Of a stretch of 64,000 bases of DNA, positions 1 through 9,700 are shown in pieces (the stretch's first letter is position 1; every line of letters starts with the position of its first letter). The notes below the pieces were generated by a model. It was not told the DNA's origin. It saw only the letters and a program-made list of their open reading frames with translations, and did no database searches. This DNA is from Myxococcus sp. RHSTA-1-4 (lineage in GTDB: Bacteria; Myxococcota; Myxococcia; Myxococcales; Myxococcaceae), in the NCBI RefSeq assembly GCF_020037125.1, contig NZ_JAIQDG010000017.1, positions 1 through 64,000 of the forward strand, in the 5' to 3' direction. A program made the translations under genes and the position numbers.

Positions 1-3000
1 AGTGGCTGGCACGCGTACGGGCTGGGCAGCATCAGCGCCGATGGCCGCCAGGTGATTCCGGATGAGGGCGTGGCGCTCTACGGCTTCGTGGGCGCTGGCT
101 TCAGCAACCCCGATGCTCCGCCTCCTCCTCCGGGCCCTCCGTGCAACTCGGAGTGCTGCTCGGGTGGCGGCGGTGGTGGCGGCGGTGGTGGCGGCGGCGG
201 TGGTGGCGGCGGCGGCGGTGGTGGTGGCGGTGACTGCGGCGGCGGGTCGGCGGGCGAGCCAGGCAGTTCGACGGGCGGAGACCCCGTCATGCTCGCTTCC
301 GGTCAGCTCATCACCATGGATGTGGACCTCTCCGTTTCGGACATCGTCCCCATCCGGGTGGAGCGCACCTACCGCTCCCTGGACCTCACGCGGCGGCAGT
401 TCGGCGTCGGCATGACGTTCAACTACGAGCAGTTCCTCTGGAGGCCCACGACCGGCTTTACGCAGTACGAGCTGGTCAATCCCGACGGTACGCGCGTCCG
501 CTATGACCGCACCTCTCCGGGCACGAACTACCCGGAGGCGGTATTCGAGACGACGTATCCGGGCCCGTGGTCAGGCTCGCGCATCACCTTCAACGCGCGG
601 CTGTCGGGCTGGGACCTGACGTTCCGCGACGGGCGCCGCTGGTCATTCAACCATGCGCACCGGCTGGCCGAGGTGGCGGACCGCTTCGGCAACGTGCTGA
701 CCATCACCCGCCAGAGCGGGACTTCGGGCCCCATCACCCGCATCGACGGGCCGTCCGGGCGCTGGGTGGAGTTCACCATTGGCACCAACTCCGTGGCCAC
801 GCAGGCCAAGGACAGCGGTGGCCGTATCGTCACGTACACGTACGACACCGCTGGGCGCCTGCTTCAGGTGACGGACGCGGCGGGCGGCACGCGCAAGTAC
901 ACCTACAACGCGTCCAACTACCTCGAGACGATTACCGACGAGGAGAACCGGCTCGTCGTCAGCAACGAGTACGGCGCCAAGGGCCGAGTGTCGAAGCAGA
1001 CGCTCGCGGACGGCAGCACCTTCGAGTTCACGTACTCGGTGGTGGCCGACGTCCAGTGCTTCCCCAACGGAGCCTGCAACGTGCGGGATGGCGAGCAGGT
1101 CATCAGCACGGACGTGAAGGACCGCTCGGGCCAGGTGCGGCGGGTGGTCTTCAACTCGGGCTCCATCGTCCAGGACATCTATCCCCTGGGCACGCCCGAG
1201 CAGCGGGTGACGACCTTCGAGCTGTCGCCGTCCAACGGCCGCCTCATGGCAAGGACGGACTCGTTGGGCCGGCGCACCGAGTATACCTATGACGCGCGTG
1301 GCAAGATTACGCGGGTGACAAGCCTGGCCGGTACGGCCAATGCCGTTTCGACGGACTACACGTACACGGCACAAAGCCAGATTGCCAGCATGGAGGACTC
1401 GCTCGGTCACAGGAGTGTCTTCCATTATGACGAGCGCGGCCAGCTCTCGATGTACGAGGATGCCACCGGCCGGCGTGTCGACTACACGTACGACTCGCAG
1501 GGGCGGTTGCTCTCGGTGCGTGTGGGCCCGGACGAGTCGCTGACGTACACCTACGAGGGGGCTGACCTCATCGCGGTAACGGATGCAAGCAATCGCACGA
1601 CACAGTTCGCCCGCGATGCGCTTGGGCGAATGATCAGCCGCCGGAGTCCCGGTGGTCAGGTGGACCGATACGAGTATGATGCGCGGGACCGGCTCATCAA
1701 ACACACCAACCCGCTCGGCCACTCCGCGACCTTCCAGTACGACAAGACGGGCCGTGTCACCCTTATCAAGGGGCCTCGGGGAGAGGAGACGAGCTATGCC
1801 CACAACAACATGGGGTTGGTTGCCGAGCGGGTGGACCCCATGGGGCGCAGGGAGGTCTTCAGCTACGACACGGCGGGGCGGTTGAAGTCCTTCAAGGACC
1901 GGAAGGGGCAGGTGACTGGCAGGAGCTACGATTCCGCGGGACGAATCGTGCTGGTGGGCTTTGGTGCGACCGCGACAAGTCCCGAGGCGTACACCAATAG
2001 CATCGCCTACGAATACGACGCTGTCGGGCGCGTGGTCCGCGCCGAGGACAGTCTGGGACCCGTCGTCACTCGCGTGTATGACGGCTTCGACCGGGTTCTG
2101 GAGGAGAATGCTCCCAATGGAATCGTGACCTATACCTACGATTCCGTTGGCCGGCTGACGAGCCTCTCGGCCACCGGGCAGGCGCAGATTACCTACGGGT
2201 ACGATGCGGCGGACCGGATGACGAGCATCACCCAGGGAGGCCGCACGGTGTCATTCACCTACGATGCCGCGGGCCGGCGCGCGTCCACCGTGCTCCCGGG
2301 AGGGCTGTCCCAGCACTACTTCTATGACGTGGTTGGCAGGGTTGAGCGCATCGAGTACATGAGTGGTGAGACCCAGATAGGGAACCTCACCTATGGGTAC
2401 GACGTCGCTGACAACCGCATCTCCATCGGTGGGACCTTTGCACGTACCGGGCTTCCCGCTGCGATGTCGGGGGCGTCCTACGACGCGGCGAGCCAGTTGT
2501 TGACCTGGCAGGGGCGCGCCTTTACCCATGACGCGAATGGAAATGTCACGTCGGATGGGCTCAAGACGTACACCTGGGACTCCCGTAATCAACTGGCCGA
2601 GCTGAGCACCAGCTCCGGACTCCTCGCGGAGTTCGGTTACGAGCCCACGGGACGGCGCCTGAACAAGACTGTCTCGGGTATCTCGACGGCCTATCTCTAC
2701 AGCGGCGCCAACTTCATCCAGGAGCAGAGCGGTGGTGTGACGACCAGCCTCCTCACCGGTCTTGGCATGGATGAGGTGTACAGCCGCGTGACCCCCACGG
2801 GCTCGCGGGACTTCCTCACCGACGCGTTGGGCTCAACAGTCGCGCTCTCCGATGGAACGGGGGCGGTCGCGGCCGAGTATACCTACGAGCCCTACGGTGC
2901 GTCGGCGCAGACGGGCAACGCCGCGGGGAACACACAGACGTTCACGGGGCGCGAGGACGACGGCACCGGCCTGTTCTACTTCCGCGCGCGCTACTACGAT

Positions 3001-3558
3001 TCGAGTCTTGGCAGGTTCCTGCAGCCGGAGCCCATCGCCGCTGCGCCTCAGAGCCATCTGGGCTACGCAATGCTGGGACAGTCGCTCCCCACCTATGCGT
3101 ATGCGACGAACAACCCCCTGTCTCTCAAGGACCCAACCGGGCTTGATGCGTATCGGTGCATGAAGCCGCTGGATGCATTGCGCGGTTTGGGTGGAGGGAG
3201 CTCGCCGAGTTCGCGGAGGAGCTACGACTGGCTCTCGTTCATGAATCCGTTGCTGTCCAGTCCCCTCAATGACCTCTATCACGAGTATTTTTGTGTGACG
3301 GGTCCCACCGGGAAGCTCGAGTGCTTTGGAAAGAGCTCCGTGGGCGAGAAGCCCTTCGCTCCTGGGGCCCCGTCGACGGATGAGTTCAATCCGCAGCGGT
3401 GCGATGCAGTCCCCGATACGAACGCGTGCTACGAGTCTTGTATGTACGAGTTTGGAAAGGACGAGTCGAACCTGGGCTACTACTCGGTGGGCTTCCGCGA
3501 TTGCCAGGAGTACGTTGGCTACGGGAACCGGCTGTGCCGGAGGAAGTGCAACATGTGA
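1..3558 (+). CDS. RHS-repeat polymorphic toxin protein, 5' end outside the window
   Basis: The frame is open from base 1, so the true start lies upstream; 1185 residues are visible. In order: a proline stretch and Cys pairs (about residues 35-54), an uninterrupted run of 23 glycines (55-77), a DUF6531-like segment starting near [11 protein letters not shown] (about 95), and many YD repeats of the G-R-x(6)-Y-x-YD type (about 120-930). The RHS core follows, with DALGS and GLFYFRARYYDSSLGRF (about 940-1011). The tip after DPTGLDAYRC (about 1045-1185) is a variable domain with nine cysteines and a YHEYFCV / DCQEY pattern seen in other RHS tips. In this family the repeats form a shell around the C-terminal toxin, which acts on neighbouring cells; the activity of this tip is not identifiable by eye. 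The gene behind it is a candidate immunity partner. Confidence 0.9.
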   Translation, partial: SGWHAYGLGSISADGRQVIPDEGVALYGFVGAGFSNPDAPPPPPGPPCNSECCSGGGGGGGGGGGGGGGGGGGGGGGDCGGGSAGEPGSSTGGDPVMLASGQLITMDVDLSVSDIVPIRVERTYRSLDLTRRQFGVGMTFNYEQFLWRPTTGFTQYELVNPDGTRVRYDRTSPGTNYPEAVFETTYPGPWSGSRITFNARLSGWDLTFRDGRRWSFNHAHRLAEVADRFGNVLTITRQSGTSGPITRIDGPSGRWVEFTIGTNSVATQAKDSGGRIVTYTYDTAGRLLQVTDAAGGTRKYTYNASNYLETITDEENRLVVSNEYGAKGRVSKQTLADGSTFEFTYSVVADVQCFPNGACNVRDGEQVISTDVKDRSGQVRRVVFNSGSIVQDIYPLGTPEQRVTTFELSPSNGRLMARTDSLGRRTEYTYDARGKITRVTSLAGTANAVSTDYTYTAQSQIASMEDSLGHRSVFHYDERGQLSMYEDATGRRVDYTYDSQGRLLSVRVGPDESLTYTYEGADLIAVTDASNRTTQFARDALGRMISRRSPGGQVDRYEYDARDRLIKHTNPLGHSATFQYDKTGRVTLIKGPRGEETSYAHNNMGLVAERVDPMGRREVFSYDTAGRLKSFKDRKGQVTGRSYDSAGRIVLVGFGATATSPEAYTNSIAYEYDAVGRVVRAEDSLGPVVTRVYDGFDRVLEENAPNGIVTYTYDSVGRLTSLSATGQAQITYGYDAADRMTSITQGGRTVSFTYDAAGRRASTVLPGGLSQHYFYDVVGRVERIEYMSGETQIGNLTYGYDVADNRISIGGTFARTGLPAAMSGASYDAASQLLTWQGRAFTHDANGNVTSDGLKTYTWDSRNQLAELSTSSGLLAEFGYEPTGRRLNKTVSGISTAYLYSGANFIQEQSGGVTTSLLTGLGMDEVYSRVTPTGSRDFLTDALGSTVALSDGTGAVAAEYTYEPYGASAQTGNAAGNTQTFTGREDDGTGLFYFRARYYDSSLGRFLQPEPIAAAPQSHLGYAMLGQSLPTYAYATNNPLSLKDPTGLDAYRCMKPLDALRGLGGGSSPSSRRSYDWLSFMNPLLSSPLNDLYHEYFCVTGPTGKLECFGKSSVGEKPFAPGAPSTDEFNPQRCDAVPDTNACYESCMYEFGKDESNLGYYSVGFRDCQEYVGYGNRLCRRKCNM

Positions 3559-3568
3559 GGAGGGTGTC

Positions 3569-3967
3569 GTGGCCCGGCTCCGAGTCTCGTGGCTGATGGT
3601 GCTGCTTCTTGCCTGTGTCGAGAGGCAGCCGGGCCTGCGGTGGGTGGTCCCCGAGCGATTCAATGGATGTGTCTGGATGGAGTTCCAGGTCGCCGGGGCA
3701 CCCCCATTGCCTCTGGAGGAGGGCAAATACACCATTGTCGTGCCAGAGCAGGGGGGCTCGCTTCAAACCTCCACCCGTCCGGAGTGGGGGGAGGGTTTGA
3801 GGTCCGAGTACTGGCGGCAGGCGGGGGCCCTCCGCGAGCGCATCCAGCCGTCCTGCCACGGCTCTACCACCTCCCACGTGGAGCGAGGGACAGTGGAAGT
3901 CGCCAGGTGCTTCGGGAAGGTGTCGAAGCTGGACTGCGAGAAAGCGAAGAACGCCGTTCCGAGGTGA
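3569..3967 (+). CDS. Small lipoprotein, DUF6843-like; candidate RHS immunity protein
   Basis: The product is 132 residues. The GTG start at 3569 is chosen because a GAGGAGG ribosome site overlaps the RHS stop codon just upstream and because it gives a short lipoprotein signal peptide ending in LLLAC, with lipidated Cys at about residue 16. The mature part carries V-P-E-R-F-x-G-C-V-W and GAPPLPLEEGKY, which I recall as the pattern of the DUF6843 family; this is from memory and unverified. The gap to the RHS stop is 10 bases, so the two are probably one transcript. A small exported protein encoded directly behind a polymorphic toxin is the usual place of an immunity gene, but no experimental basis is known to me. 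Confidence 0.7.
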   Translation: MARLRVSWLMVLLLACVERQPGLRWVVPERFNGCVWMEFQVAGAPPLPLEEGKYTIVVPEQGGSLQTSTRPEWGEGLRSEYWRQAGALRERIQPSCHGSTTSHVERGTVEVARCFGKVSKLDCEKAKNAVPR

Positions 3968-4014
3968 CTCCCGAGGCGCCATCGCGCTTCGGGCGTCACG
4001 TCACTCCTTGATGA

Positions 4015-4028
4015 GCCCGGAGACGGGC
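4015..4028. terminator. Short stem-loop between convergent genes
   Basis: GCCCG-GAGA-CGGGC forms a perfect 5-bp stem with a GNRA tetraloop, placed between the stop at 3967 (plus) and the stop at 4037 (minus). There is no T-run, so a role as a bidirectional terminator is only inferred from position. Confidence 0.3.
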
Positions 4029-4036
4029 CGCCGCCA

Positions 4037-6661
4037 TCAGTCGCCCTTCTTCTTGAGCTTCTTGATGGCGGCGGCGGCCTCGTCATGGCCGCAGTCCCCA
4101 TTGCTGAAGAGGCCGCCCTTCTCGCGCGGCTGCTCCGTCAGCCGGGTGAGCGCGCCGATGGCATCCGTGTCGCCCAGGGCCGCCAGCCGGCGCGCCGCCT
4201 GCCGCCGGACCTCGCAGTTCTTCGACTCCAGCGCCGTCTCGTAGGCGTCCACCAGGTCCACGCCGTCCGCGGCCTTGGCGAACTCCAGGTAGCGCAACGC
4301 GCCCCACTGGCGCGGGGAGGCTTCCTCCTCCGCCAGGTCCTCGAAGTACCCGAGGACCCGCTGCCTGGGGAGGCTGCCCAGCACCTTCCGCAGGCCCGAG
4401 TCGCCTTCGTCGTTCCCGAAGTCCTCGGCCAGCCCGTCGAGCACCAGGTCTTCCACGTCCGCGCGCCCGTCCTCATCCAGCGCCTGGAGCTGTGAGTGCT
4501 CCTTGTCGTGCTCCCCGTACGCATGGAGCACCGCCGCGCGGGCCCGCCGGATGGAGGGCTCCTTCTGCTCGTCGTCGGGGACCTTCTTCAGCCGCGCCAG
4601 GGCTTCGTCCTTCTGGCCCTCTTCCAGCAACGCCAGGATTCGCGCGCCCGGGGCATTCAGCGACACCCACCACGTCACGCCCCCGCCCAGCACCGCCACG
4701 GCGCCCACGAGCATCGCCAGCCGGCGCGGCTCCCTGCGCAGTGCCGCCCCCCACTCGGGCAGCCGCTCCTTCACGAGTCGCGTGCTGTCGCGCAACCGCT
4801 CCTTCGCGGAGAGGGCCGCCGTGCCCGTGCCGGCGGCAGAGAGCGCTCCCTTCACCCGGCTCAGCAGCGGCCCCAGCTTCGCGCCCACGCCGTTGGGAGG
4901 ATTGAAGCGGTCGCCAAAGGGCGGGCCCTCCGCCGCGCGCTGGCAGCGGTAGAGCTGGAGCTGCTCCTCGCGGCCGGGCAGGGTGATGGTGCCGCACGGC
5001 TCGGCCGTGGCCTCCGCGCGGTTGCGCGCCAGGTTCACCGCCTCGGTGAAGGTGACTTCGTCCGCGGCGGCCACGTGCTCCACCGACTCCACCACCTCCA
5101 TGGGCTCGCCCAGCACCGTGTCCGCCGTGACGAGCACCTCGCCCGCGTGCAGGCACACCCGCACGTGGAGCTGCTCCTCCGGCGGCACCGTCTGGTTGTG
5201 GCGCCACAGCCGGTCCTGCATGGCCATGCCGCACAGCACGCCCGCGGTGGGGGAGCGGAACACCACCAGCAGCGCGTCCCCGCGCTTCTGAATCAACCGG
5301 CCCTCGTGCTCCTTCACCAGGGGCATGAGCAGCCGGTCATGCGTCTCCAGCATCCGCGCGTTCTCTTCGTGCGTCTGCCGGCTGGTGCGCTCGGTGAAGC
5401 CCCGGATGTCCGTGAGCATCACCGTCAGGTTCTGCGGCTTCACCACCGGCGCGCCGCCCGCCACCGAGGCCACGCCGCCGGACTGCCGCGTCCCGAAGAC
5501 CGCCGTCCCCGTGCGCATCGCCACGGGCATCGGTCCGGAGCCGGCCGGGCCCGTCCCGTACGCACCGCCCACGCCAAAGGCCGCCGTGCCACTGCCCTGC
5601 GCGGGCGCCGTCGCCGGAGCGCCCCCCGCGAACACGGCGGTTCCGCTCGGCCCCGCGGCCGCCGGTGCACCCTCTCCTCCAGCGAAGACGGCGGTACCCG
5701 AGGAGGGCGTGCCCGGCTGCGGCACGTAGACGGGCGTACCGAGGCCGGGCGTGAAGGCGGAGAGGGCCGAGTGCGCCGCGGCCAGCGCATCCGCCAGTTC
5801 GTGCGCGCTCTGCGGCCGCTTCGCCGGGTCCTTCTCCAGCAGGCGCATCACCAGCGACAGCAGGCCGACGTAGCGCGACAGCGAGGGCGCCGCCCGGTCC
5901 AGCGGCAGCGGCGCGTGTGAGGCGTGCTGCGCCAGGAAGTGGCGCGGCGAGGGCCCGTCGAAGGGCAGCCGCCCGGCCAGCACGCGGTACATCAGCACGC
6001 CGAAGGAGTACAGGTCGCTGCGCGTGTCCACCTTCGCGCCCACCGCCTGCTCCGGGGACAGGTACTCCGGCGTGCCCAGCACCACGCCCACCTGGCTGAC
6101 GGCGCTACCGGCCTCGGGCTCCACCAGCCGGGCGATGCCGAAGTCCAGGAGCCGCGCCTGCTCGCCCCTCGCGCCCGGGGCGATGAAGACGTTCTCCGGC
6201 TTCAGGTCCCGGTGGATGATGCCCTTGTCGTGGATGGCGGCCAACCCCTCCGCCAGTTGCTGCAGCAACGGCAGCGCGCGGCCCGGCGGCATGGGGCCGG
6301 GGAGGAGCACGTCGTAGAGGCTCTGCCCCTCCACGAACTCCATGACGAGGCAGGCGTGGTCCCCGGACTCGCCGAAGTCGACGATGTGCACCACCGACGG
6401 GTGCTCCACGGCGGACAGGAGGCGGGCCTCCCGCTTGAAGCGCTCGGCCATGCCGGCCTGCGCGTGCAGGTCCTGGTGCAGGACCTTGATGGCCACCTTG
6501 CGCCCCAGGGAGACCTGCTCCCCCAGGTACACCTCGCCCATACCGCCCGAGCCCAGGGGACGGAGAACCCGGAAGCGACCTTCGAGGACGAGGGAGTCGG
6601 GGGCCAACACGTCCCACGCATATAGTCCGACTCCAGGGCAGGGCGCATGTCGTTCCTGCAC
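4037..6661 (-). CDS. Ser/Thr protein kinase with cyclase-like domain, TM segment and HEAT-like C-terminus
   Basis: The product is 874 residues from the first ATG. A GTG at 6610 (residue 18) is an equally good start because kinase-like sequence begins just behind it and neither has a clear ribosome site. The kinase domain (about 30-290) is intact: GSGGMGEV at 37-44, Lys59, HRDLKPEN at 150-157, DFG at 173-175, SPE at 202-204. A Gly/Ala/Pro linker (300-405) repeats a GTAVFAGG-like motif. A class III cyclase-like domain (about 410-580) keeps both metal aspartates (Asp418 in TDIRGF, Asp462 in KRGD). However, the usual VNxAxRLE segment reads MEVVESVE, so the catalytic Asn and Arg are missing. One membrane segment spans about 649-667. 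The rest is helical, ending in a HEAT-like repeat (EVRRQAARRLAALGD). Likely a membrane-anchored signalling kinase whose cyclase domain is probably inactive. Confidence 0.9.
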   Translation of the reverse strand: MQERHAPCPGVGLYAWDVLAPDSLVLEGRFRVLRPLGSGGMGEVYLGEQVSLGRKVAIKVLHQDLHAQAGMAERFKREARLLSAVEHPSVVHIVDFGESGDHACLVMEFVEGQSLYDVLLPGPMPPGRALPLLQQLAEGLAAIHDKGIIHRDLKPENVFIAPGARGEQARLLDFGIARLVEPEAGSAVSQVGVVLGTPEYLSPEQAVGAKVDTRSDLYSFGVLMYRVLAGRLPFDGPSPRHFLAQHASHAPLPLDRAAPSLSRYVGLLSLVMRLLEKDPAKRPQSAHELADALAAAHSALSAFTPGLGTPVYVPQPGTPSSGTAVFAGGEGAPAAAGPSGTAVFAGGAPATAPAQGSGTAAFGVGGAYGTGPAGSGPMPVAMRTGTAVFGTRQSGGVASVAGGAPVVKPQNLTVMLTDIRGFTERTSRQTHEENARMLETHDRLLMPLVKEHEGRLIQKRGDALLVVFRSPTAGVLCGMAMQDRLWRHNQTVPPEEQLHVRVCLHAGEVLVTADTVLGEPMEVVESVEHVAAADEVTFTEAVNLARNRAEATAEPCGTITLPGREEQLQLYRCQRAAEGPPFGDRFNPPNGVGAKLGPLLSRVKGALSAAGTGTAALSAKERLRDSTRLVKERLPEWGAALRREPRRLAMLVGAVAVLGGGVTWWVSLNAPGARILALLEEGQKDEALARLKKVPDDEQKEPSIRRARAAVLHAYGEHDKEHSQLQALDEDGRADVEDLVLDGLAEDFGNDEGDSGLRKVLGSLPRQRVLGYFEDLAEEEASPRQWGALRYLEFAKAADGVDLVDAYETALESKNCEVRRQAARRLAALGDTDAIGALTRLTEQPREKGGLFSNGDCGHDEAAAAIKKLKKKGD

Positions 6662-6765
6662 TGCGTCTTGCAGGTGCCATCACGCCTCGTTGCCTGCTCC
6701 ACAAGCGGGGGGATTGTCAGAAATTTCGAGGGCTTGGAGGGCGTGGTACCTTCGCGCTCTCCGCG

Positions 6766-9700
6766 ATGGCTACCGACAGCGACTCTTCCAAGCCCGCCGC
6801 GGCGCAGGAAACGCGCGCCGCCGCCCCCGAGCTGCGCCTGCTGGACCGCAGGGCCTTCGTGGGCTTTCCGGCGTTGGAGGTGCTGCCGGGCCTGCGCATC
6901 TCCGACTTCGCGCTCCAGATTCCGGACGTCAGCTTCCCCTTCAACGTCAGCGCCGGCGCCACGCGCTACCAGCGCAAGAAGCTGCACTTCGGCTTCCTGG
7001 AGCTGTCCGTCGACGCCGACCTGGTGACGCGCAAGGTGGCGGAGCTGGCCGGGCGGCTGGCCGGCATCGAGGAGCTGCGGCTGCACTTCCGCCCCGGGTA
7101 CCTGGAAGGTCAGGGCCGCCTCCCCGCACCGGAGCGCACGCCCTTCACCTTCAAGGTGGCCTTCGACGCGGACGGGGAGCGGCTCGCCGTCTATCTCTAC
7201 GACGTGCGCCTGTACGGCTTCTCCTCCACACCCTCCGTGCAGGTGCCGGGGCTGCTGGCCACCGCCGTGGGCGCGCTGGGGCTGGTGCCGGACGTGGAGG
7301 TGCGCGGCGCCACCGGCTTCTCCACGCGCGTGCTGCCGGCGCTGTGCCAGCTCGCGGCGGTGAGCCGTGGGTACAAGATGCCCTCGCTGGACACCGCGCG
7401 CCTGTCCGCGGCGGAGGTGTCCAGCACCGGCCTGCGTCTGCGCTTCGCCGCCGGGGGCCTGCCTCCGCCGGCCGCGCCGGACGAGGAGCTGATGCTCGCG
7501 CTGGAGGGCGCTCGCGCCTTCGCGGACGCGGAGAACCTCGTCGCCCAGGGCCGGCTCGCCGACGCGCGCCAGGCGTACCTCCAGGCCGGGGACGCGCAGG
7601 ACGCGCACCCCTTCGCCGCCGAGCGCCTGCTGTCGCTGCTCGTGGCGGACCCGCAGGCGCACGACCTCGCGCTGGACGTGGCGGCCACCCTCCAGCGCCG
7701 CAGGGACCGCAGCCCCGCCGCCCTCTGGGGCGAGGCCGTGGTGCGCGAGCGCCGCGGTGAGGGTGCCCGCGCCGCCGAGCGCTACCTCGCGCTGTGCGCG
7801 CTGGCCCGCCGCACCTCGGAGGAGGCCGCGGCCTTCTACGCCGCCGAGGCCGCCGCCCGCTGCTCGCGCGATACCGCGCCCCAGGTGGCGGTGAAGGCGC
7901 TTCACGAACTGCTGGGCCTCAAGCCGGACCACCTGCCGTCCCTCAAGGCGCTGGCGCGTGCCTCCGACCAGGCCCGTGACAGGGCCGGCGCGGTGCGGGC
8001 CTACCGCCGGCTGGCGGCGCTGGCTCGCGACCCGGCCGAGGCCGCGGACGCGCACGTGCACCTCGCCCGGCTGTGCGCTCAGACGGAGGACGACGTCGCC
8101 GGCGCACGGCTGCACTGCGAGGCCGCGCTGCGGCTGGCCCCGGACCACCCGGACGCGCTGCTGCTCCTGGGCGAGCTGTGCCACCGAGGTGGTGAGCACC
8201 TGCGCGCGATGAAGGCGCTGGACCGCCTGCGCGAAGTCTCCATGGCCCGGCACGAGCTGGACCGGGTGGGCCATGCGGACCTGCTGGCCGGCCGCGTGTG
8301 GGAAGAGGGCCTGAAGCAGCCGGACAACGCGCTGTTGCGCTACCGCGAGGCGGTGTCGCTGCTGCCCGGCGAGCCGGAGCCGCTGTTCGCCGCCGCGCGC
8401 GTGGCGGAGTCGCTGGGGCGCCTGCAGGAGGCGCTCGCCGGCTACCAGCAGGCGCTGGAGCTGGCGGGGCCCGCGCCGCGCTCGGAAGGGGTGCGCCATG
8501 CCGCGCACGCCAGCCACCACGCGCTGGCGCGCCTGTACCGCACGCGGCTGGGAGACCCGGCGCGCGCCCGCGAGCACCTGGAGGCCGCGCTGGCGCTGGA
8601 CCCGCGCGACGCGGTGGCGCTCGAGGAGCTGATTCCGTACTTCCGCGTCACCGGCCGCGGGCAGGAGCTGGCCGAGGCGCTGGAGAAGGCCGCCGCCCTC
8701 CAGGAGGAGCCCGGCAAGCGCGCCACCCTGTGGGCGGAGGCCGGTGAGCTGTACCGAGGCAAGCTGCAGGCGCCGGAGAAGGCCGAGCGCCTGCTGTTGC
8801 TCGCGCTGGAGGCGGACGGCGACCACCGGCCCGCGCTGGAGTCGCTGCTGGCGCTGGCCGAGGCGCGGCGCGACGGGCCGCTCCTGACGCGGTGCCTGTC
8901 CTCGCTGGCGCGGCTGGCCGAGGAGGTCAAGGACCGCGCGCAGAAGTACCGCCGCCTCGCGGTGGCCGCGCGCGACCTGGCCTTCGACCTGGACCTCGCG
9001 GTGCACGCCCTCCAGGAGGTGCTGCGCGCGGAGCCGGACGATTTGCCCGCCCTGGGCGAGCTGTGCGCCTTGCAGCGCAAGCGCGCGGACATGGCGGGGC
9101 TGGCCTCGGCGCTGGAGGTGCGCGCGCGGGTGGCGGAGACGCAGGGCGACAAGCGGCTCGCCGCCGCGGCGCTGCGCGAGCTGGCCGGAGTGCTGGAGGC
9201 CCGCCTGGGCCGCGTGGGCGACGCGCTGGTGGCGCTGGAGAAGGCCGCGAGGCTGGCGCCGGACGCCGCCGTGCTGCTGGACCTCGCGGACCTGTCGCTG
9301 CGCTGCGAGCGCCCCGAGCACGCCCGGCGCGCGCTGGAGGCGCTGCTGTCCACGCTGCCCCGCACGGCGGCGCCGGAGAAGCTGGCGGACGTGCGTGCCC
9401 GGCTGGGCCGCGCGTGCGAGATGCTGGGCGACCGCGAGGGCGCCATCGCCGCCTACGCGCAGGCCTTCCCGCTGCGCCGGCTGGACGATGCGCTGGCCGC
9501 GCGCCTGGAGGCCCTCTACACGGAGGCCGGCGAGACGCAGGCCCTGGCCGAGCTGTGGGCCAACCGCGCCCAGGCGCTGATGGGCGCGGACCGCGCGGAA
9601 GAAGCCGCGCCCCTCTTCCTCCAGAGCGCCCGCGCGCTGCTGGAGCGCGGCGAGAAGGCCTCCGCGCTGCTGCGCCTGACGGCGGCCCTGGAGGCCAGCC

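Noticed and set aside
643..1803. Long minus-strand frame opposite the RHS gene
   Set aside because: No ribosome site, Arg/Val/His-biased product without a fold, and it lies fully inside the recognisable RHS repeats.
4496..5920. 474-codon plus-strand frame opposite the kinase-cyclase gene
   Set aside because: Product is Arg/His/Leu-rich low complexity; the minus-strand frame has all kinase motifs.
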